Source: Alcanivorax sp. 1008
Lineage (GTDB): Bacteria > Pseudomonadota > Gammaproteobacteria > Pseudomonadales > Alcanivoracaceae
Reading direction: 5' to 3'
Assembly: GCF_020667895.1 (NCBI RefSeq)
Contig: NZ_JAFMPS010000005.1
Location: 124,001 to 188,000, forward strand
Length of the DNA stretch: 64,000 nucleotides
Part shown: positions 58,539-64,000 of the stretch, one piece after another
Numbering within the stretch: position 1 is the stretch's first letter
Layout of the letters: every line of letters starts with the position of its first letter
Translations under genes and position numbers: made by a program
The notes under the pieces: model-generated
Seen by the model: only the letters and a program-made list of their open reading frames with translations
What the model was told of the DNA's origin: nothing
Databases searched by the model: none

Positions 58539-59914
58539 GGGTCCTTGTTATCGGTTCTGCTCATCTTGATATTATTGCGGAAGCCACGTCGGGGGCAGGG
58601 ACCATGGATCGCCCCGGCCGGCTACGAATCCATGCTGGCGGCACGGCATACAATTTGGCAATCAACCTGGCCAATCTTGGCGCCAAAGTTACGTTTATGA
58701 GCGCGTTCAATGACTCGGCAATTTCGGCGATGCTCATTGATGAGATGGAGTCTCAAGGGGTGGTGGTTGAGCCTGTCATCGACACAGGACTCCCAGACTC
58801 CGGGTTCAGCGCGCATATTGATCAAGGTGAAATCACCTCCGCAGTATCTTCTATGGCAGTAGAGCGGCACCGGTTTGGCCGAAGTGATGTGGCAGAACAT
58901 ATCACCCGCCATGACTGGGTCGCCCTGGATGCCAATCTTTCCGTGGAAAGCCTTGCAAGCATTATCGCTGAAGCAAAAGAGCAGGGGAGGCCGTGCTCGT
59001 TGCAGCTTGTTTCCGAGGAAAAGGCATTGAAGCTGGGCCGCCTGCCTGCTCCGGATTTGGCGCTATGTAATTACCGCGAGCACCGCCACTTGATGTCGAG
59101 CGTGGGCGCGTCAGATATCAATGGCCTTGTTATTGTGACAAACGGCCCCGGCCCGGCTGTTGCTTATAGAGGGCCCAAGCTAGAGGCCTCATCCCGCCCC
59201 GAAGAAGTGGAGGGCATCGTTAACACCTTAGGAGCCGGAGATGCCTTTGCGGCTGGCGTGATCATCCAGTGCGCAAAGCATGGGTTGGTCGATATCGACG
59301 CAGCGATGGACGTGGGACATGCCACGGCCGGGGAAATCCTAACTCGAGCAAACTGCAACCTGGGCAAGCATGATGTGCTTAATCAAAGAATGAGCGACCT
59401 TGCCAAGCGAGCCAACAGGGACCAGCTTACCGGCGCCCTCAATCGGCATGGGGGCGAGGGCGCGCTGGAACAGCTGGCGGCGTCGGGATCTTGTTTTGCG
59501 GCCATGATGGTTGATATTGACCACTTCAAAGACATCAACGACACCTACGGACATGATGTCGGGGATGAGGTCATCAAGCTGGTAACGGCGAGAATCAGAG
59601 ACAGCCTCCGAGATCATGACTTCCTGATTCGATGGGGCGGAGAGGAGTTTCTTCTGTTGATCCCCGGAGCTGATGAGGGCACTGCGATCAAGATTGGTCA
59701 GCGTGTGCTGGATCGTGTTCGCCGGCATCAGGGTGTTGCATCAGGCAGGGCGACGGTTTCTGTCGGGGTTGCTATGCATCAACCCGGCCTTGACGGCAAA
59801 AGAACGGTGAAGGCTGCAGACGAGGCGCTGTACCAGGCTAAGCGAGCCGGCCGGGACAGGATGGTGGTAGCGCCTGGAGGCGGACTGATTGAAAAACAAT
59901 CGGCAGTCGTGTAG
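58535..59914 (+). CDS. PfkB-family sugar/nucleoside kinase fused to a GGDEF diguanylate cyclase
   Basis: 459 residues. Residues 1-275 are a ribokinase/PfkB-type kinase: MRVLVIGSAHLDIIAEA, GGTAYNLAINLANLGAKVTF and the catalytic NTLGAGDAFAAG (Asp236). Residues ~290-450 are a complete GGDEF domain: RDQLTGALNRHG, MVDIDHFKDINDTYGHDVGD and GGEEF (368-372), with the inhibitory RxxD (Arg359, Asp362) at the proper distance. It should make cyclic di-GMP, perhaps tuned by the kinase domain's substrate. GTG start, SD AAGGGGG, 4-nt overlap with the methyltransferase. I do not know this fusion as an established family. Confidence 0.9.
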   Translation: MRVLVIGSAHLDIIAEATSGAGTMDRPGRLRIHAGGTAYNLAINLANLGAKVTFMSAFNDSAISAMLIDEMESQGVVVEPVIDTGLPDSGFSAHIDQGEITSAVSSMAVERHRFGRSDVAEHITRHDWVALDANLSVESLASIIAEAKEQGRPCSLQLVSEEKALKLGRLPAPDLALCNYREHRHLMSSVGASDINGLVIVTNGPGPAVAYRGPKLEASSRPEEVEGIVNTLGAGDAFAAGVIIQCAKHGLVDIDAAMDVGHATAGEILTRANCNLGKHDVLNQRMSDLAKRANRDQLTGALNRHGGEGALEQLAASGSCFAAMMVDIDHFKDINDTYGHDVGDEVIKLVTARIRDSLRDHDFLIRWGGEEFLLLIPGADEGTAIKIGQRVLDRVRRHQGVASGRATVSVGVAMHQPGLDGKRTVKAADEALYQAKRAGRDRMVVAPGGGLIEKQSAVV

Positions 59915-59916
59915 AT

Positions 59917-59942
59917 TCCCGTATGATATAGTATCCGCGTAA
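59917..59942 (+). promoter_or_regulatory. 26-bp dyad operator/promoter before the third parB
   Basis: TCCCGTATGATATAGTATCC then GCGTAA. Left half intact, right half decayed; -10-like TATGAT or TATAGT inside. It lies 18 bp before the ATG at 59961 and just after the stop of the fusion gene. Confidence 0.7.
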
Positions 59943-59960
59943 TACTAAAAGGTATCCGCA

Positions 59961-60908
59961 ATGGAAGATGGCCAGTATGTCGAGATCGACCCAAGGCGCG
60001 TAGCTCCTCGCCTTTGGTCGGATCGTGATCCAGAGCAGGCGGCCGACGAGGATGCCCTGCGAGGTCTCGAGTACAGCTTTTCCGTTGTTGGGCAGTTGCA
60101 ACCAGGTGTCGTCAGGGCTATGTCGGCGGAGAGGCAAGCGGATTACCCAGATTGTGAATACGAGCTGGTAACCGGCTATCGCCGCTTGCTGGTATGTAAA
60201 AATTTGGGCCGACCCTTTAAGGCGATTGTTCGCGATCTCTCAGACGCGGACGCCCATAGCGCGATGGTTTCTGAAAACGATGACCGGAAGCCTGTTGTTG
60301 AGTTTGAGCGCGCCATTTCGTTCAAGCATGCATTGAACATCGGCACATACGATAGCCAGGATGCTTTGGTTGATGGCTACAACGCCGACAAGGCTGTAGG
60401 TCATATCGATAAAAGCAAGCTCTCGAAGATGCTCAAGGTCGCGGAGATTATCGACATCGATTGGTTCGTTGCCGCTGCCCTGGATCTTTGGGAAATCAAG
60501 ATCGCCCCAGGATACAAGCTCATGACGTCGATCGATCAGGATCTCGAGGCTAGAGCAATTGCTCGCCGCATCTGTGAACGTCAGGTTGCCAAGTCTGGCG
60601 AACGATCCATTAAGGCGAAAGCCCTCATTAAAGAAATCAACGAGGCAATAGATAAGAGTAAAAACCCGGAGAAGGAGACCCCTCTGGCGAAAGAGTTCAA
60701 GGGGAGCAGAGGTCAGTCGCTTGCAGTTACAAATGCGAACCTGATCTTTAGGGTCCCTGCTGATCTTGCTAAATCGGCTACACGGGATCAGATAAGAGAG
60801 TATTTCGAAGAGCTGCTGCCACACATGATTATGGCGTATGACAGCGGCGATGAAGGTCAAGGCGGCTCGGTTGATCAAACCGAAGATGATGATTCAAGAG
60901 CTGCATAA
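59961..60908 (+). CDS. Orphan ParB-family protein
   Basis: 315 residues, paralogue of the parB product at 54330: YELVTGYRRLLVCKNLG against YEIVAGRRRFEACKLIG, and MVSENDDRKPVVEFERAISF against MMIENDDRIDISPFTRALSL. The G-R-R-R box is G-Y-R-R here. The N-terminus is short (VEIDPRRVAPRLWSDRD), and the C-terminus is acidic (SVDQTEDDDSRAA). No ParA gene accompanies it. It might be a second centromere-binding adaptor or a transcription regulator. SD AAAAGG. Confidence 0.8.
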   Translation: MEDGQYVEIDPRRVAPRLWSDRDPEQAADEDALRGLEYSFSVVGQLQPGVVRAMSAERQADYPDCEYELVTGYRRLLVCKNLGRPFKAIVRDLSDADAHSAMVSENDDRKPVVEFERAISFKHALNIGTYDSQDALVDGYNADKAVGHIDKSKLSKMLKVAEIIDIDWFVAAALDLWEIKIAPGYKLMTSIDQDLEARAIARRICERQVAKSGERSIKAKALIKEINEAIDKSKNPEKETPLAKEFKGSRGQSLAVTNANLIFRVPADLAKSATRDQIREYFEELLPHMIMAYDSGDEGQGGSVDQTEDDDSRAA

Positions 60909-60947
60909 GCGAGTTATACAAACACTAAACCAAGATGGGTGGGTAGC

Positions 60948-61532
60948 ATGAAAAACGCATTAAAAATTATTGCCGTAGCGGTTTTTGGCATGGGTATTGG
61001 CCAGGCGGCCATCGCAGATAAGTGCAACTCGCCTGCTGCCGACTCTGAGTGTGTGCGGTTTGGCGCAACGGAAAAAGCGTCTCCCGGCGGCTCCGGGGGC
61101 GCCGTAACGCTAATTAGTGAGACGGGCGATATGGGCGACCAGCCCAAAGGCTGGACCAGAGTGCTTGACCGAACCATTCAAGTTGAAGGGCCGACATTGG
61201 GAACGTTTTTGTTGGCTGTTGAGTATCTATCGCTGAAAGAGTTTTCTGCTACATTTAATGCCCCGGAAGAACTTTGCTATGGAAACGCGAGGGCGTACCT
61301 GAATGGGGAAGAAATAATCGGGTTTACGCTAAAGCAGAAGGGTAGCACCGTAACAGGCGCTGGAAGGCAGTATACAATAGACTGCTCTACCGGGACTCCC
61401 GTAGAAATGTCAGGAACACACAACGTCTACTTACCTGCTGGCGAGCACCATATTTATGTGGAAACGAAGGGAGCTGATGGCAAGATATACACCTTGCCGT
61501 CATTCGCGTTTCGCTTGGTTGGCTTTCAATAG
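60948..61532 (+). CDS. Exported protein of unknown function
   Basis: 194 residues from ATG 60948 with SD GGGTGGG. Signal peptide MKNALKIIAVAVFGMGIGQA, cleavage after AIA. Mature part beta-rich with four Cys (KCNSPA, SECVRF, ELCYGN, IDCSTG), probably two disulfides; resembles a periplasmic beta-sandwich (SATFNAPEE, HNVYLPAGEHHIYVETKG). Not recognised. It precedes dinG by 11 bp. Confidence 0.6.
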   Translation: MKNALKIIAVAVFGMGIGQAAIADKCNSPAADSECVRFGATEKASPGGSGGAVTLISETGDMGDQPKGWTRVLDRTIQVEGPTLGTFLLAVEYLSLKEFSATFNAPEELCYGNARAYLNGEEIIGFTLKQKGSTVTGAGRQYTIDCSTGTPVEMSGTHNVYLPAGEHHIYVETKGADGKIYTLPSFAFRLVGFQ

Positions 61533-61543
61533 AGCGGGATAAC

Positions 61544-63871
61544 GTGAATCAGCAGAGGCAAGACGCCTGGGGAATGCTGGAGGCTCTTGAGAAGGGGCTA
61601 AAGGGGTTCTCCTCTCGCAATGAGCAAAGGGCAATGATCTCCTCGGGGGTGATGGCCCTTAATGCTGACAGCGATGAAAAGATAGCCGTTATTGAAGCCG
61701 GTACTGGAACGGGCAAGTCAATTGGATATTTGGTGCCATCTATTGCCGCTGCAATTAAAGATAAAAAAAAACTTATAATAAGCACCGGAACCGTCGCGCT
61801 TCAGCATCAGCTCTGGAGCAGAGATATACCCGCGCTGCTTGAAGCAAACAATCTTTCTCTGAAGGTGGCCTTGGCAAAAGGCCGCTCGCGCTATGCGTGC
61901 AGCTTAAAGCTCAGGCATATCTCGGCAGGCGGGCCTGCGTCGGCCGCAGCGAAAAGAATGGCCGAAAGATACGTTGGCGGCGCATGGAAGGGAGATCTTG
62001 ATGAGTGGTCAAGCACGCTAGACCAACAAACCCGCCAAGAAGTGACAGAAACTGGCCCCGGATGTCTGCGTCGGAAGTGTCCAAATTTCGCCGAGTGCGC
62101 TGCTTTCAATGCCAGGGGAGAGGCGGCGGCAGCGGATATAGTAGTTAGCAATCACGCATTAACGTTGCTCAGCTTATCTAGCCCCCAGGGCGGACCAATT
62201 GGGATTAAGCCCGAAGAGTCCATCGTTGTTTTTGACGAGGCGCACCATATTGATTCGGTGCTAAAAGATTCTCAGTCGATCGACTTAAATATCAATGCAC
62301 AAACCCGATGGGCAGAGCAGGCGGCGACAAAGATAGCTCTGATGTTTGAGTCCGCTGGTAGTAATCGCGCGGCCCAGGAAATTAAAGGATTGCGCGCGTG
62401 GGACGGACTCATCGATCAGATGAGGCTGCTTGGCGAACGTGTTCAGTCACTCAAATATCAGAGTACGGGCGACGCCCATATTCATCGATTCAGAAACTCG
62501 AAGGCGCCAGACCATATAACGGCGGCGCTAAAGCAAGCATCGGGATCAGCGTCGGCGATTGCTGTCACGTTGGACAGGCTGATAGAGCAGCACCAATCGA
62601 AGATAGATTCTGCCCCGGTCATTGCATCGCAGCTCCGGTCTGCGCTTGAGCGGATATACACACTTGGCGGATCGACTGAATCTCTGTCGAAAGCGGTCGA
62701 AGAAAATAGCCCGAAGGCGCTGTGGGTCGAAAAAACGGCAAGCCGGGAGGGTGACGGATATAGCATTAAGCAAAAGCCGCTGGATGTTTCGAAGAAAATG
62801 CAGGGCATTTTGTGGGATAAGGTCCATGCTTCAATTGTCACATCTGCCACGATCACTGCACTAGGGGAGTTTGACGACTTTTCTCGTCGGGTCGGATTGG
62901 CTGATCGCAAAGACGTTATATACAAACGGGTTGGCTCGCCGTTCGATTATCAAAGGCAGGGGGAGATAAACCTTTTGCCAATGAATGCTGAGCCACAAGG
63001 TAAGGCAGCGCGTGAATTCGAGGAGGAGGTAATTCGCAGGCTGCCGGAACAGTTTCGGCAAACGCGGAGTGCTCTCGTGTTGTTTACGTCACGAGGAATG
63101 ATGCTACGAGCCTTGAAGGCGATCCCCCCGGAATTAAGAAAGGGCGTGCTAAGCCAAGATGACTTCGGCAAGAGAGAGCTGCTTGATCGGCACAAGCTCG
63201 CCATCAATTCAGGGCAATACAGCACGATTTTCGGGCTTGCATCCCTGGCAGAGGGACTAGACCTTCCTGGAAAGTACCTCGAGCACGTTGTAATCACAAA
63301 GCTGCAGTTCGGCTCTCCTGAAGATCCCGTTTTTCAGGCTCACTCTGAGTACCTGGAGTGCCATAATCGCAACCCATTCGCCGAGCTGTCTTTGCCCGAT
63401 GCGTCTACAAAACTTGTCCAGGCGGTAGGCAGATTGATCCGAACAGTGGATGATATCGGGCGGGTCACTATTATGGATAAGCGTATTACAACGAAGCGCT
63501 ATGGGAAGCAGCTGTTAAAGGCTCTCCCGCCGCTGAAAGTGGTGAGCACGAATGACCCGGTAGACTTATCCAGATTTGGCGTCCAATGCGAAGATAGGAG
63601 CCAACTGGCAGAGCCCTGTCCAGCCGGCGAGGCTGTGACGCCCCTGGCTAACGCGAAGCCGGCACCTCAGAGTCAGGCGTGGCAGCCATTCAGTGACGAG
63701 CTGCCGTTCACTCCCGCGTCAAGGAAGGCGGGAGGCGCCCGCAAGACGGCAGGGAAGGCTAATGCTCTGGATGCGCCCCCCTCTATACTAGACGAGCCTG
63801 CCGTCACTCCTTGCGAGTCCGGATCAGGTCGCCAGTCTGGTGATCTAATGGCCCCTCCATCCATATTTTGA
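61544..63871 (+). CDS. dinG: DinG-type XPD-family DNA helicase
   Basis: 775 residues from GTG 61544 (SD GAGCGGGAT). Walker A EAGTGTGKS (51-59), iron-sulfur cluster Cys119, Cys174, Cys179 and Cys185 (CLRRKCPNFAEC), DEAHH (231-235) and the C-terminal motifs LASLAEGLDLPGKYLE and QAVGRLIRT. A 5'-3' SF2 helicase that unwinds forks, R-loops and D-loops; plasmid-borne DinG can also belong to type IV CRISPR loci, but no cas genes are near. The last ~90 residues are an extra Pro/Ala-rich tail ending DLMAPPSIF. Confidence 0.92.
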   Translation: MNQQRQDAWGMLEALEKGLKGFSSRNEQRAMISSGVMALNADSDEKIAVIEAGTGTGKSIGYLVPSIAAAIKDKKKLIISTGTVALQHQLWSRDIPALLEANNLSLKVALAKGRSRYACSLKLRHISAGGPASAAAKRMAERYVGGAWKGDLDEWSSTLDQQTRQEVTETGPGCLRRKCPNFAECAAFNARGEAAAADIVVSNHALTLLSLSSPQGGPIGIKPEESIVVFDEAHHIDSVLKDSQSIDLNINAQTRWAEQAATKIALMFESAGSNRAAQEIKGLRAWDGLIDQMRLLGERVQSLKYQSTGDAHIHRFRNSKAPDHITAALKQASGSASAIAVTLDRLIEQHQSKIDSAPVIASQLRSALERIYTLGGSTESLSKAVEENSPKALWVEKTASREGDGYSIKQKPLDVSKKMQGILWDKVHASIVTSATITALGEFDDFSRRVGLADRKDVIYKRVGSPFDYQRQGEINLLPMNAEPQGKAAREFEEEVIRRLPEQFRQTRSALVLFTSRGMMLRALKAIPPELRKGVLSQDDFGKRELLDRHKLAINSGQYSTIFGLASLAEGLDLPGKYLEHVVITKLQFGSPEDPVFQAHSEYLECHNRNPFAELSLPDASTKLVQAVGRLIRTVDDIGRVTIMDKRITTKRYGKQLLKALPPLKVVSTNDPVDLSRFGVQCEDRSQLAEPCPAGEAVTPLANAKPAPQSQAWQPFSDELPFTPASRKAGGARKTAGKANALDAPPSILDEPAVTPCESGSGRQSGDLMAPPSIF

Positions 63872-63881
63872 TGTTGCAATA

Positions 63882-63907
63882 TCCCGTATAAAGGGTAATA
63901 TACGAAA
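63882..63907 (+). promoter_or_regulatory. 26-bp dyad operator/promoter before the lipoprotein gene
   Basis: TCCCGTATAAAGGGTAATAT then ACGAAA. Both halves recognisable (TCCCGTATA, TATACGAAA). It sits between the dinG stop and the next ATG at 63930. Confidence 0.8.
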
Positions 63908-63929
63908 CATACTAGCTTAGGAGCTGGCC

Positions 63930-64000
63930 ATGTCCTCTCAATATCGTGTTTCTCTGATTCTTGCTTCCGCGCTGGCAATGACCGCCTGTGGCGGCGGCTC
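63930..64000 (+). CDS. Lipoprotein, 5' end only
   Basis: MSSQYRVSLILASALAMTAC followed by GGG: a type II (lipoprotein) signal peptide with lipobox A-M-T-A-C, cut off by the window end. SD TTAGGAG 7 nt upstream. Nothing can be said about the mature domain. Confidence 0.75.
   Translation, partial: MSSQYRVSLILASALAMTACGGG

Noticed and set aside
61544-63871. Type IV CRISPR-associated DinG (CsfE-like)
   Set aside because: No csf/cas genes or repeats occur within the window on either side; the protein reads as an ordinary DinG with a plasmid-type tail.

Overview
The window looks like a stretch of a large, low-mobility plasmid (or plasmid-like replicon) of a Gammaproteobacterium, probably a marine or halophilic one. 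Two unrelated replication initiators (an RPA-type and a TrfA-type), three iteron clusters, DnaA boxes, a ParA, three ParB-like proteins and a set of parS-like palindromes sit together at 49.7-60.9 kb. The host-style genes (NrdB, TopA, DinG, CsgG-like and DUF2059 periplasmic proteins) fit a proteobacterial host. No conjugation, integrase or transposase gene was seen, and no RNA genes. The genus is not decided by anything here.

Layout. 0-2 kb: a HipB/HipA toxin-antitoxin pair. 2-5.5 kb: a minus-strand group with two exported proteins, an NYN ribonuclease fused to a cold-shock domain, and a solo MntA-type nucleotidyltransferase. 5.6-9.5 kb: topoisomerase I with four zinc ribbons and three small genes. 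9.5-11.9 kb: an AbiEi/AbiEii type IV toxin-antitoxin pair with its operator, followed by a gene bracketed by copies of the abiEii 3' end. 11.9-13.7 kb: a tightly overlapping minus-strand operon of six small genes. 13.8-22.3 kb: an adenine-type methyltransferase with a DUF4942 partner, a DnaQ-like exonuclease, a CsgG-like protein and a class Ia ribonucleotide reductase small subunit.

22.3-46.3 kb: the most remarkable part. It is a mostly co-directional, translationally coupled array in which about twenty genes are strongly diverged paralogues of one protein family that I do not recognise. I call it the TK family: an N-terminal strand and helix often carrying R-P-E/K; a helix of the form R..li.k.A.TK..A.A.l..L.D; a central strand pair V/I-T-R-E/D-x-x-x-Y/F-D; and a helical C-terminal block. 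Other unrecognised genes are interspersed, and one copy carries an extra Cys/His/Asp domain. 46.3-49.7 kb: a fused AbiEii remnant and a DndC-like PAPS-reductase-family protein.

49.7-64 kb: replication and partition, then an operon of a SAM methyltransferase and a PfkB sugar-kinase/GGDEF fusion, a third ParB, an exported protein, a DinG helicase and the start of a lipoprotein gene. A 26-bp dyad with half-site TCCCGTATA lies at ten promoter regions spread from 5.5 to 63.9 kb, including rep, a parB-like gene, the methyltransferase and several entry points into the paralogue array. One regulator probably ties these blocks together.
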